DNA from: Azolla caroliniana
Lineage: Eukaryota > Polypodiophyta
Assembly: GCA_043228905.1 (NCBI GenBank)
Contig: JBHGNT010000014.1
Location: 17,298,001 to 17,362,000 of the forward strand
Reading direction: 5' to 3'
DNA length: 64,000 nucleotides
A program made the translations under genes and the position numbers. Positions within the stretch are counted from its first letter, which is position 1; each line of letters opens with the position of its first letter. Below are positions 12,412-24,367 of this stretch, piece by piece. A model generated the notes under the pieces. The model made no database searches and had not been told where the DNA came from. It worked only from the letters and a program-made list of their open reading frames with translations.

Positions 12412-12810
12412 TTAGGAAATGGAGAAAACTCTTCTCATATTGACTCTAAACTTGTATGTAGACCACATTATTGTCCACCATTTTGAACTCCATTCTCGTA
12501 GTCGTAATTTAGGGTTAGAAAGGATAATGGAGTGAAAAGTGGAGTCCTTGACGAAAACATGTTGGTCAATGGTCATGTCTTCAATTGTCCCTTTTATGTT
12601 TGGCAATCCCCTTGAGACGGCCCTTGAAATTCTTAGGTTGCACATATTACAGCCCCTGATTTTCCATCCATGATGCGTGTTACTTGGCCATTGCCCCTTT
12701 TGGTACAACCTGCATGACGTGAGGTTAATATTTAAACCATGGTCAAATAACACCACTGTGGGTTCTTTGATTTCTCCAATCCAAACTAGGGTCTTAGTCA
12801 TTGCTTGCAC
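12412..12810 (-). pseudogene. Relic of a G1-type gypsy protease
   Basis: The 132-codon frame reads IGEIKEPTVVLFDHGLNIN, then YQKGQWPSNTHHGWKIRG, then IDQHVFVKDSTFHSIIL. This follows the protease region of gypsy G1 (38722-39150: IGDVQEPVVALVDHGSEIN, YKKGKWPVNTKHGWKIRA, IDQQFFVQETSSHLVIL) in the same order and spacing. It is therefore a retropepsin-like domain of the same gypsy lineage, on the opposite strand and much older. The active-site triplet D-H-G is the same unusual form as in G1. I see no gag, reverse transcriptase or LTR attached, so this is an orphan fragment. Confidence 0.8.
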
Positions 12811-12924
12811 CTAATGTGACGTGGTGTGACAATATTAGTCACCTCTTCATCACTATTGAACCCTTTCTTGGTGATGACATTAGTTGCCATATTGATTGGA
12901 CTTCCACCATCACAATTAGTTGTT

Positions 12925-13520
12925 GTATTGAAGTGTTTGAGGGTGAGATCCACATGACAATTTATACTGAAGTTCAACCCTCAACATGATGGTTGTAGGT
13001 GAGCTCCATACAACAATTCATATTGGAATTTTTAAAATCAACACGATGGTTGTGGGTGAGGCCCACATGATCATTTATGTTGAAATTTTTAAATATCAAC
13101 ACATTGGTTCATGTGAGCGCCAAATTATGGTCGTATTTGAGGTTTCTAAACCTTAACAAGATGGGAATAAGTTGTCTCTACACATGACTACTATGTGCTC
13201 CACACAATGGTTTGCTTGATAGAAGGAAGGTGTTATGAGCTAGAGTCAACCAGATGGTTCATGTTCACTACTTTGACCTATACACAATGTTTCGACATGA
13301 AAGAGTGAATGGTGGGTTGATGTGGTTGTCTTTTCCAACATTATAGACTCGCTTTTATGTCAAATTCTTCACAACTTAGCGCTTGTATGTGTACTCATAT
13401 TTTGTATCGTACTATTTGATCGCTTGGGATGAGAATATAGTTAAGTGGCCTTGTACACGATGGTTCGAGATGAAAGAGTGAATGATGTGTTGATGTGGTT
13501 GCGTATGCCAACATTATATA
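12925..13520. repeat. Degenerate tandem repeats
   Basis: At 12925-13150 the unit is roughly GATGGTTGTGGGTGAG..CCACA plus a TTTTAAA..CAACA half, repeated three or four times imperfectly. At 13270-13345 and 13450-13530 a longer block recurs (GAAAGAGTGAATG, GTTGATGTGGTTG, CCAACATTATA), about 180 bases apart. They look like remnants of one larger array that also left traces at 10850-11170. Confidence 0.55.
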
Positions 13521-16373
13521 GCTTTTATGGGAAATTCTTCAAAGGTGCACTTGAAACTCATAACTGTACTAATAATCTCAATCATACTACTAGATTGGCT
13601 TGGTAAGATAATATAGTTATGGACTTCAACTGTTGATTAGTTCTAATCCATAGTTATGGCTATAATTAAATGATAAGTAAAGTGATTATGAGCACAATTA
13701 ATCACTTCTTGCGTTAATGAATGAGAGAAAAAGAAAAGAGAAAACAATGCCTAAAAATGTGAGCACTAATACTCATTAATATTTATTTACTAATGTAAAT
13801 CATGAAAGAAAGAAAAAATAAGACAACAAAAAAAACAACGATTGAGATTGAGTATTGTTTTGCTTTATCCCCTTAGCCTATATGTAGCCGTGGGAAATTA
13901 TGAAAAGCTCATTACTAGATTCAAGTAGTGATTCTAATCCCCAACAATAGCCTCAAAGATGTTAACGTCTTTTGATACCCTTAATGAAAGCTACTTCTTA
14001 CTTGGGTGTTCTTCTTGAGAATCAAGTCAAGGTCAACATACCACCATCTGACTTTTCACTGTGCGACTAGTTACAAAAGCAAAAGAAAGGAGCACCAATA
14101 CAAGAAATAACCAACATGATTTCACTTCAATTAATCCACACTTAGAATAATTACAAGTTATAATGATCACGGTTATACTTGGAGGCTACACTTGGACTAG
14201 AGATAAACATCAAAGATCAAGGAAGAATGTGATTACAAGTATGAATCAAAAGAACTTTAGAGTAGGGGGAAGCCAAGAATATAAATAGTCAAAAATGTAA
14301 AAGAAGTATAAAAATGAATGCATAAACTTTTATTTAAATAGTTAAATAGTCAAAATGTAAAAGAAATATAAAAATGAATGCATAAACTTTTATATTCCTT
14401 CTTCTTCTCGTTTTTGAGGACTCTCCCTTGTGAGCTTCCTTATCATTCAATACCTTAGTCTATCCCTTAAGACTACCCTAACCTCTTCAAGGTTGTTTAA
14501 ACCATTATAACATCTTCAAGAGCTTTGGTTGGAGCATTCTTGTTAATAATTGAGGAATGCAAATTTTTGGTTGGTAATATCTCTTTTGTTATTTCTTAAT
14601 GTTGTTTTCATACTCTTAAAAAGACAAGTATCAAGACCTTGAAGGGAATAAAATCAAGAATGGTAAGAATGTAGAGTCTTCCATTAAACATTACGAATGG
14701 TAAGAATGTTATTCATAAACCATTACGAATGTAAAGGCCAATCTAGAGTCATTAGGTATTTAGTTTTGTCAAATATAGGGTGCTTAGTATTGAAGTGTTC
14801 CATAGAGTTAAAATTTCAACCAAATGGAAGGGCAAGACAAAACCACCAATCATAATAAGAAATTATAGGGATTTTTTAACAAAAGTATTTCTCCTCAATG
14901 GAACTTGTAAAGCGAGAACAAAAGTTTAACATAATCAAATGATGAAATGAAAAGAAAGCAATGTATGTTCAATATCCCTTCTAGGAGTATTGATATAAAC
15001 ATAGTTGGAACCATCACTTTCATTATTGAAAAGCTATAGAGCACACCCATAGTTTAGTGTACATTACTATTATTAAAAATAACATATTCACATTAAGGTA
15101 GTTCTAAGGGCAAGATGACTTGCAATGTACATTAAGGTAATCCCACGTGAGCCATATGATTGCAAACTATTCAAAAGTCGTCAAACATTTGTGAGTCGTG
15201 ACTAGAAGAAACTAAAAAACTAAACCTACATAAACAAAGCAATATCTAAAGGTATGATGAAAGTCATGAAAAAACTTTCTTATTTTAGAATAAAGTACTA
15301 AAGTTGATCATGAGAAGAAATATTGTAAAATTGTGGGTACAATGGTTTTTAGGAAAGGGCTAGTTATTGTTAGTTTTATATTATATATAAGTAATTTCCT
15401 TTCATGATTCTTTCTCTTGAAAATATCCTTCTATTAATTTATTCATTAACGTCATTTGTTCCTTATATCCACCCAATGTCACAATTCAAATGACCTATTG
15501 AACTTTGTTCATTCTCCATTCAACTTCTAGCACTTAATAATTCATGTTTCTTGATCTCCTCTTAGCTCCTAGAAGTACAATCTATTTAGAAAGTAGGTTG
15601 ACTAGAATTGGCCAAATCTTGGGTCTTGTAAGAAATTCGATCTCAACAATATATATTTGCATTGGGGGATGCCTAAATGTTTAAGAAGATGTTATCAAAA
15701 CCCTACCACATTAGCCATCAATCAAAAGAGCTTGGTGAGAGGAAATGAAAGGCACTAATGATGGATCAAAGTTATATTGTGCGAATAATTTCATTTGTTT
15801 CTAATAGTCAACAAAAGTTCTTTAACAAAAGTCTATTTTTTATTGGTAGAGAGCATATTTTTGATTATTCAAGATGTTAAAAAGGCGAAAATTAGGTCAT
15901 AACATTGATATCCATATAAGTTCACAAAGCCTAAAATCTTATCCATGTAAAAAAATCACTGACAAGTATGGTAGATGAGTATGTAGCCTTATAGAAAAAA
16001 ATCCAATATATATGATATAGAAAATTTTCTAGGACATAATGAGTCATATATTATATGTTTATGGATGTGTTCATAGTAGATAAAGCATTATTTCACATGT
16101 ATGTCCACACTTCCATGAGTGCCAAGGATAAACCTAAGAAATTGTAGGAGCATTCCTATACGTGAGACACACATGCACACCATACAAATTTACACAACAA
16201 TCAACACACAGGGAATATGACTCTTGCTTGATATGTGTGTGTACATATTGGGAAGGAGAAAAAAATACACAGAGTAACGACACACAGAGTAAAAACACAA
16301 AGCAAGGTTTTTGTACGGATAACTTTGTTTATATACAATTTTCTCTATGTAGTAACAAATAACAATAAACTAT
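13521..16373. other. AT-rich intergenic stretch with one short tandem duplication
   Basis: No coding region or transposon is recognised. At about 14281-14397 a block containing TAGTCAAAATGTAAAAGAA and AATGCATAAACTTTTAT occurs twice in tandem with a period near 63 bases. Frames at 16162-16429 are (CA)-rich and not convincing as genes. Confidence 0.55.
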
Positions 16374-16663
16374 ATTTTTTTTTTATTACAAAAAAATTGC
16401 TGCCATTAGTTATAAAATTTTACAAATGAGACTATTATGTACAAATCCTTTTAGGGACGCGGCAATTCCATCTTATGTGGGTGCCCATTAACTGAAGAAA
16501 GGGAGAGGACGACCATTGTTGGATGAAGGCTATTTGTTGTCTTTCAACTCCATCGGAGCCGCCCTTGAGGCCATCATATTGGCTCTTTAGGGTGGCTACA
16601 ATTTCACTCCATATCTCTTGCAGTAACCTTGTTGGATGCGCGGTTTGGTTGGAGAAGACCTGT

Positions 16664-18732
16664 CTACACCGACCGTTGTTTCCATAGAATCCAAAGAGTT
16701 ATTGGGCTGAACAATTCCAACACAACTTGAGATTTGTCATTAAGAGGAGTTGAGTGGACATTGCCACTGGTGGAGAAAAAAACCTCTTGTGCTTTTATCA
16801 ACAAAGTCATCCCCTCCTCCTGATGCTCGTATATGCCAATTGGGGTCTGCCATGATAGCCAACATATATTTCCCCACTTGATTGAGCCTTGCACCTGGCA
16901 TAATTGCAACAAGCAACCAACCTCCCGCCATATTCGATGGGATGTTGGGCAGTCCCATAGAGTGTGTCGTATTGATTCTACTACATTTGGGAACTCTACA
17001 CAATTAGGAGAGCTAAGGTTCGCACGTTGCCATGCTCCCACCGGTAGTGACTTATGTATTAATAGCCATTGGAACGTGGTAATTCGCCTCGCGTGTTGTT
17101 GTTTCCAGATTTTCTGCTAAAACTTGGTGATAATTGTGTGAGGAACTTGATATGTGTGCCAGACCTTTGCAGCAGCCCGCTCTCAAGCGGGTTGAGCAGC
17201 TAGAATGTGGCAACCCAATTTAGTTGTGAATTGGAAGTAAGGATCATGCCATGTCCATTGCAAACGGGTTGTACTTTGATCGGATCAAGATCTACAATCC
17301 ATTTATGACCAGTATACGCGAGTACTCGAATTGCGTTATTCTGTGTTGGTGTCTCAGTGTCTCGCAATTCAGAGCCTTCGATCATGTCTGGTGTTCCCCT
17401 ACCCCTCAGGATCAAAGATCCCTCCTCCTCATAGCCTATCCATTTCTCCATTGTCGTCCTTTGAGTATCAACTTCCCTAATCAATAGACCATTAATGATT
17501 TCTGATCTCATAGTCCATCCGCCCCTGATTCCATGGAGTATGTTGGCTTGATCTTGTAGTGGCCGTGACATAAACCATCGCCAACATTCTATACTTTTTC
17601 ATGAACCTTCTGCAATGTATCCCCATGACAACCCCTTACGTAATCCCAGTAGTTGATTAGATTCATCCTTGAGACATGGGTTCCATAGGATACGTTGACT
17701 GAACCAGGCAGGTTCAGAACTCGGTTGATCGCACTTGAGCCCTCATCTAATGTCACACCATGCCTTCCACATGGATGCACTGAATCTATCCTCCAATTGG
17801 CAGGAGAAACTAGGTTTGAGATCCATGTTTAGAATCCATCCCATTTGTGAGCCCTCATCTAATGTCACACCATGCCTTCCACATGGATGCACTGAATCTA
17901 TCCTCCAATTGGCAGGAGAAACTAGGTTTGAGATCCATGTTTAGAATCCATCCCATTTGGGGGGCCCAATTGACCCCTTTTCGTGGCCTAAAGTAAGCGA
18001 AACATAACCGTAGTAGCATTTTCCAATAGTCATTTCCTGGTTGGAGTTCTCGCACCACAAATTTGGCAAGTAAGGCTTTTGATTGTGAAAGGGGATCAAT
18101 AAGACCCAATTCCCCTCTCGACTTAGGTGTTGTGAGTATAGGCCACGCCACCTTGGCGTGAGTTACATGATCTTCTTTACCAGACCAAATGTAGTTGCGT
18201 ACCAATAGTTGAATCTAATGTATACTTTCCTTGGAGATTGTCCAACATGATAGACTGTACCATGCTGTTGCGAGTAGTACCTGCTTTGCCACTATGATGT
18301 GACACGCTACCGACAGTTTTTTTGAACTCCAATGTATCAACTTTTGTCGAATGGAATGGATAACGAGTGCAATCATAGTCTCCGGCAGTATATTGAAACC
18401 AATTTGGAAACCAAAATATTTGGTGCTCGCTGCTTGATTGATCCATTTGAAAGCAGGATGTGGGTGCCACGCAGCATGTGTTTCATGAGAAGCCATATTG
18501 CACAGGATTTGTGCCAATTGATCATGGCATTGGATCTCTTACAAAATACGGCTAACCCACATTCTAGCTTTTGGAAGTTTTCCAAGTCCCCTTGTAGGTA
18601 GACCGTTGTGTCATATGCAAATTCTCCCCCATGATCATCAATACCATCTTTAATAAACTCTACATTAGCTTCATTTTCATGTAGTACATGGAGGATATTG
18701 TTAATGAAGACTTGTTCCAATACCTCCTCCAA
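16664..18732 (-). pseudogene. LINE ORF2 remnant: RT palm to zf-RVT
   Basis: Read right to left, the frame 18373-18732 carries the end of the reverse transcriptase palm. The expected (Y/F)ADD box appears as FAYDTT, so the first catalytic aspartate is replaced. It is followed by FQKLECGLAVFCKRSNA and INWHKSCAIW, characteristic of plant LINEs. The frame 17855-18205 carries RNYIWSGKEDHVTHAKVAW and the thumb region. The frame 16664-17041 carries the zf-RVT cysteines (NCVEFPNVVES, HTLWDC), where the second cysteine of the first pair is changed to phenylalanine. Several frameshifts and stops separate these blocks. Inactive. Confidence 0.85.
17737..17958. repeat. 112-base tandem duplication inside LINE copy B
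   Basis: The block starting GAGCCCTCATCTAATGTCA at 17737 recurs at 17849 with almost no differences, through CCATCCCATTTG. The other LINE copies have this block once, so the duplication arose after or during insertion of copy B. Confidence 0.9.
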
Positions 18733-18735
18733 AAT

Positions 18736-20854
18736 AAAGTTCTAACACATGACATGTTTAGAAACACCTTCATTGTAATGCTTCATCTTAGAGGAACATT
18801 ATCATGCTCGTGGAACAAGTCATCTTATTTCACGCGAATTATCTTATATGTTGAGCATACAATATTCATCCTCCACTAGGTTTTCATGCATACATTGCAT
18901 ATGTTCATATTTGGGTGATGATGCCATGATATCACCTCAACACCTAGCTTGTGTGAATGAGTTCAAAGAATTGTTAAGGCTCTTTGAGAGCCAAGGTTCA
19001 TGGTATTAGTGAATTGTGATTGGGTATGTTCTAGTATTTTTACCTTGTATTGGGGTCAACGTTGGGGGGTTAATATTTGCAATGTAGTATTTCAATTTTA
19101 ACATTTTCGCATCTTGTCATTCATCCTTAGTGTCTCTAATAATATATCCCCAATGACCACATCCTTCATAGCATAACATGAGAGCTCTAATAAATCTTTT
19201 ACTCCATATCTTTGAAACTATATCATAATGTCAAGCACCCAATGAGGTAAGAGGATTTTAGTCTTAGAAGTATTTGCACTGAAAGCCTAATACAAGCAAT
19301 TCATTTCCAAACTTGAATTTCTAGGGCATCAATAAAGATGATAACGACGAGGCTTCAAGATCCTATGACTCTTTCAATTGTTATGAAAACGTTATCACCT
19401 ATGAATATGTTTATGAAATCTACGAATATTGTAATTTGCAACACGAAGGACTATGGACTTGGGAAGTTCTGTCAAATTCAAAAAATGATTGAAGGAAACC
19501 TTTTTCTCTTACAATTGACATTGATAAATTGTATGAAAAATTTACAATCTTCTAAAGGCAAGCTACCATTGAATGGCGTGGAAGAGATGTTTTGGATATT
19601 TGGAGTATGATAAGTTGTATTGAGGTTTGGGAACAAAAGCTTACCCAAGCCTTTAAAAGCTTGCATTCATATAGTTGAATCAATGTTATTCTATGACAAC
19701 ATGCTAAAATGCAACATGATAAATGCATTGATTTGCATACTTGTTCATGGACATGAACTAGACAGACATAACTTCAGTGCTAGTATTTTGTTATGGCAAG
19801 AAATAAAGGCATATCATCATATGTTAATAGGAATTCCTTGTGAACATGATGACATCAAAGACTTCATAGAAGTCATAGAATGCTATTAAATATGTTTTGG
19901 AATTTCCTCATGTAATGACTTATTATTCTCTCTTACCAAGAGAATGAGTTAAAATATGCTTTATGATTCGTAATATGATGGTTTAATTGTGAATTTTGTA
20001 CTAAGAAGAAAATAAAATTAAACAACTTTTAATTTCTTGTTGTTTCGAATTACATGTACACCAATAAGAAACTAAGAGTTTTAAAACTTTATTTTTGGTT
20101 AACAAGAAGCAAAAAAATGTTCAATAAGTTTGCCCAAGAATGTTTGAGGGATGCCACATACAAATTATAATCATCCTTAAGTCTTCAACTATGTTGATCA
20201 TGTTTGATAGATACATCAAATACGGTATGTACCATATTTGTTTAATGTTTTAATGCAAGTTACATGCCTAGAAAAAAAAAACACATTTTGGTATTGTTAC
20301 ACTCTTATAAAATACGTACTTTATATATCCCAGAGTACTACACTTGCAATTACAATTATTTTACAATTTTAAACAATAGAGGTTGTGTTATATTACTAGA
20401 TAATAATAATTTTGTCTCAAAATTGAACAAAGAAAAACTATATATAAAGTTTAAACCCATAATAAAACTTGCGTTTAAACTCTTAAAGAAAATTCACTCA
20501 AAATACGTTTATATAAGAGAACCATTGCTCATCTCTTTCCTCTCCAATATCGATTTCATCAAATTTGGTGTCCATTGATGACTTTCCCACAATTATCAAT
20601 GCCAACTTCTTCATCCTTACCAATCACATCAAGGCTTGACTTCATTTGATAACCCAACACATTTAATCAATTGCATTACTAACCGGCAATAAGTAAATGT
20701 TTCACTAACTTCATTTTGTCCATTCCTTCCTATACAATTATCAGAAACTCCTTGAGAAGATGACATATTTGTTGTCAAGCTCCATTTCGTTCTTCCCAAG
20801 CTCAGACCCTTGAGAAAAACAATTTTATAGATATTTTCTTCTAAGGATTTCTAA
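18736..20854. other. AT-rich stretch with an interrupted open frame
   Basis: No transposon boundary is seen. Between 19338 and 19889 one plus frame stays open for about 550 bases except for two adjacent stops at 19608-19613 (TGA TAA). The two halves (90 and 89 codons) contain no domain I recognise. A further 104-codon frame at 20264-20578 is very rich in K, I, L and N, as expected from AT-rich DNA, and is probably chance. Confidence 0.4.
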
Positions 20855-20863
20855 TCATTTCAC

Positions 20864-21729
20864 TTTTTTTTTCTTTTTTTCCAAAAAAAAACTCCTTCCA
20901 TTAGTTATAAAATTTATCAGATGAGATTAGTATATACAAATCCTTGTAGGGACACAATAGGTCCATCTTATGTGGATGCCCACTGGCTCAATAAAGGGGG
21001 AGGACGACCATTGTTGGATGAAGGCTAGTCGTTGTCTTTTAACTCCATCGGAGTCACCCTTGAGGCCATCATATTGGAGGCCATCATATTGGCTCTTTAG
21101 AGTGGCTACCACTTCACTCCATATCTCTTGCATTAACATTATTGACTGCATGGTTTGGTTGGAGAAGACCCGTCTACACCATTGTTTCCATAGAATCCAA
21201 AGAGTTATTGGGCTGACCAATTCCAACACAACTTGAGATTTGGCATTAATAGGAGTTGAGTGGACATTGTCGATGGTGGAGAAAAAAACCTCTTGTGCTT
21301 TTATAACCAAAGTCATCCCCTCTTCTTGATTCTCATATCTGTCAACTGGGGCCTGCCATGATAGCCAACATACATTCCCCCACTTGATTGAGCCTTGCAC
21401 TTGGCATAATTGCAATAAGCAGCCAACCCCCCGCCATATTCGATGGGACTTTGGGTAGTCCCATAGAGCGTGTCGTAGTGATTCTACTACAGTTGGACAC
21501 GCTACACAATTAGGAGAGCTGAGGTTCCCACGCTGCCATGCACCAACCAGTAGTGACTTATGTATTAACAACCATTGGAAAGTGGTGATTCGCCTCGCGT
21601 GTTGTTGTTTCCAGAGTTTCTGCCAAAACTTGGTGATAATTGTGTTAGGAACATGATATGTTTTCCAGACCTTTGCAGCGGCCGGATCTCAGGTAGATTG
21701 AGCGGCTATAATATGGCGACCCAATCTAG
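20864..21729 (-). mobile_element. LINE fragment, copy C
   Basis: Short 5'-truncated copy of the same LINE family, minus strand. It begins at the T-rich tail and inverse 3' UTR (CTCCTTCCATTAGTTATAAA). It is flanked by a nine-base duplication TCATTTCAC (20855-20863 and 21730-21738), consistent with target-primed insertion. The truncation point lies just upstream of the zf-RVT region. Confidence 0.85.
20927..21571 (-). pseudogene. LINE ORF2 C-terminus (zf-RVT), truncated
   Basis: A 214-codon open frame beginning inside the zf-RVT domain: LIHKSLLVGAWQRGNLSS, then NCVAC and HALWDY. The histidine and the first cysteine pair are kept, but the final cysteine of the motif is changed to tyrosine. The C-terminal extension (VLELVSPITLWILWKQWCRRVF, then EIWSEVVATLKSQYDGL) is unusually complete and unbroken compared with copies A, B and D. 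A short duplication, QYDGL repeated, reflects a local 18-base tandem repeat near 21070. It lacks any catalytic domain. Confidence 0.82.
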
Positions 21730-21810
21730 TCATTTCACATTTTTGGTTTGCATTTTGGGCCGTATTTTAATATTCATGACATTTGGAGTTTTTTTATAAG
21801 TATTCACTAG

Positions 21811-22321
21811 TAGCAATCGGCAACAATTTGGTTTAGTTCGAGAGTGTCAAACTCTAATTTTTTAAGAAAATTGAAACTTAAACCAAATCAAACTGTTACA
21901 AAAAATTCAAGCTCAAACCAAACGGTTTAGAGAATTTCAAACCGTTAACACTTTCGTTTTGTGGTTCGGTTTTGGTTTTCAAGTTAGGTCAAAATTCAAA
22001 ATTTCACATTTTAATTTTAATTTTTTTTTTCAATATTTCAAAATTTAAAGATTTTAGTTAAACTATCAAAATTAGGCTTTAAATGTTTAAAAAAAAATTT
22101 AAGAAAATTATCAAGTGTCAATCTTAAATTGTCAAACCGTTTACTTCGAAAATCGTTAAACCAATAAAGGCTCGAACCAAACCAAACCCTTAAACCCCCA
22201 AACCAAAACCGAACTGTTTATTAAAACCTGAACTTGAACCAAACCAAACCAAACCATTTTTACCGTGAAACCGTGGTTTCGCGGATTGGTTCCATTCAAA
22301 CTGAATCGTTGCTAATGGCTA
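21811..22321. mobile_element. hAT-type MITE, copy 1
   Basis: A 511-base non-coding element with terminal inverted repeats: left TAGCAATCGGCAAC, right GTTGCTAATGGCTA. It is flanked by an eight-base near-duplication TTCACTAG / CTCACTAG (seven of eight matching). Eight-base duplications and a TAG-type terminus point to the hAT superfamily. The inside is rich in GGTTCGGTTT and its complement. No transposase is encoded. Confidence 0.8.
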
Positions 22322-22329
22322 CTCACTAG

Positions 22330-23359
22330 ATGGTTTTTGCACTAGTTCATTTGATTTGCCAATGTAACATTAAGGTCTACTATATATAGTTATGTTTATA
22401 AGGTATTATACGTATGTAATTGTGAAGTAGTCCTACATAAATACTTTTGTCTCAATGGTCAATGTAGACTATCTTATTGCACCAATTTGATAATTGCATT
22501 ATTAGGTTATGAGCATTCATTGTTAATATGGTAAATGAACACTTGATGCTAACAATGTGTCTCTATGCATGCTAACATCAATATCCAACATTAAATGATG
22601 GAACCCACACCCTTAAGATTTCATTGTGTTTATATAGTTGAATTATACAAATTCAATAGCGAGTTTATTAGCAAAACATTTTGATAATTCAACTTCTTTC
22701 ACATTTCAAACGAATATCAAATTATTAATGTAACTTATAACCTAACTTTTTAAATTCAATTGAGTTATAAATTCTACACGTGCAAGTGTTACTTAATATT
22801 TGTGAGTTTTGGCTAACCTTCTTGAAGTCTAGGTTATAGATAGAGATTCTTTAACAATAGTTGCTCCTTCAAGCCATGTTAGCAACATGTACCATTGTTG
22901 TTCTAGTATGTGAATGAAGCAGTTTGTTGGAGAAGCTAAGGGACTTGATACATACATATGTTAACACATGGTATTCTAGATTCACATACTACATATTCCA
23001 CTACAAATTGCATATAGTTTAATAGAAGTGGTGGTATGCATATTCAATATAATGAGTAGAAAGTCAACGTAAAATAATATCTTACTAAGAACTCACAACG
23101 AAGACTACTAGAATGTGTTGTGGTGGAATATAGGTTGGAATACGCTCTAATACAAGTGGTGGTATGCATATTCAATATAATGAGACAGAAACTCAATGTA
23201 AAATATTGACATCTTACTAATCATAACTCACAACAAAGACTACTAGAATGTGTAGAACCTACGTTTAAAATTATGACAATAAGTCTTTTGTCTATGTATA
23301 GTATAGCTCGTTCACAACTTCGAAACATCTTCATGGTCTTAAATATCTACCCACTTTAT
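22330..23359. repeat. AT-rich stretch with a tandem duplication
   Basis: No gene is seen. A block containing AGTGGTGGTATGCATATTC, then ACTCACAAC and GACTACTAGAATGTG occurs twice, at about 23025-23120 and 23153-23252, period near 130 bases, with moderate divergence. Confidence 0.6.
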
Positions 23360-23993
23360 GATTCAATGCATTAATATGGGGAGTGGATTAGTTCCCGTGG
23401 TGGTGAGGCTGGATGCAAGTTATGTGGACATGCTTTGGAATCAGTCCCTCACTGTTTCTGGAATTGTGTAGAGGCAATTAGCATTTGGTGTAAAAGCCTC
23501 AGGATCATGGCAGCTTGTAGTGTGAATGGGATACTTGTGTGGAGTTCCATATAGGGTCCGACATTAAAATTGAAAGGTTGTGCCGAACATTTAAACCCAT
23601 AGGGACATGGATTTATAGTGCAAGGTGGCAATGTGTTGCAATGTGCTGGGGTGAGACTTGGCACGAACTCTGAATGTTTTGAGGAGATATGGCTTATGGT
23701 GGCGTGCTTGTCAGTGTGGCACATTTGGACCACACGTTTCAAATTTGTTTTTCAGCCGCAAAAGCTCCCACGTGGTGAGGTGATGCTAAATACTTATTCG
23801 AGCTGAGGTAAAAAAGAGGGGGTGGGGATTATTACAAGATTTGTGGGGAGATGGGCAATGTGAGTTTTGCTTATTGTTTTGCTGGTTTTGGAGTTGATCC
23901 ATTGAGTTGTATATATTGATCCCTCTAAGGTTAGTCTCTATGGATCTTCGTGTTTGAACTTTGTTGTATTTTGTTTGCTAACTAATATGAAGT
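23360..23993 (+). pseudogene. Second LINE family, zf-RVT relic and 3' end
   Basis: One plus frame reads GCKLCGHALESVPHCFWNC, the cysteine-histidine signature of a zf-RVT domain, near 23400-23470. It is interrupted by a stop at 23551 and continues at 23618-23806 with EIWLMVACLSVWHIWTTRFKF, the helix that follows zf-RVT in plant LINEs. It differs clearly from the 1-1541 family. The downstream 3' UTR (GGTGGGGATTAT ... TTTGCTAACTAATATGAAGT) recurs at 25670-25775. A MITE has inserted at the very 3' end. Non-functional. Confidence 0.75.
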
Positions 23994-24359
23994 TAACAAT
24001 CGGCAACGGTTCGGTTTGAACTGAACAGAACTGCGAAACCACAGTTTAAATGGTTTAACGGTTTTTTATTTGTATTTATTTTTAAAAATTTTAAAAAATG
24101 TTTTAAAACAATCTTTTCATTTTTAGACCTTATTCTCACATTTTAGGAACATCTTTAAAATTGTAAAAATTTTAAAAAATGAAATATTTAAAATTTTTTA
24201 AATGTAAATTTTTAAAATTTGACCCAAGTTGAAAACCGAAACCGAACCACGAAACCATGGTTTTAATGGTTTTGTGGTTCGGTTTGGTTCAGGTTTCAAA
24301 TTTCTTAAACGGTTCAGCTTTGACCCTCTCAAACCGAACCAAACCGTTGCCGATTGTTA
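23994..24359. mobile_element. hAT-type MITE, copy 2
   Basis: A 366-base element with long terminal inverted repeats (TAACAATCGGCAACGGTTCG and its complement at the right end). It is flanked by TATGAAGT (23986-23993) and TATGTAGT (24360-24367), an eight-base duplication with one mismatch. It is non-coding, shares its termini with copy 1, and sits in the 3' tail of the LINE relic to its left. Confidence 0.85.
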
Positions 24360-24367
24360 TATGTAGT

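Larger units (their letters stand above)
16374..18735 (-). mobile_element. LINE fragment, copy B
   Basis: Minus-strand copy of the same LINE family as 1-1541. The 3' end is at the T-rich tract 16374-16384 followed by the inverse of the shared 3' UTR (CCATTAGTTATAAAATTTTA). It extends further 5' than copies A, C and D, reaching the reverse transcriptase palm. It has an internal deletion near 17260, where the coding text jumps, and a 112-base tandem duplication at 17737-17958. I could not find a convincing target-site duplication. Confidence 0.88.

Noticed and set aside
20264-20578. 104-codon frame rich in Lys, Ile and Asn
   Set aside because: Composition is what AT-rich DNA gives by chance; no homologous family recognised.
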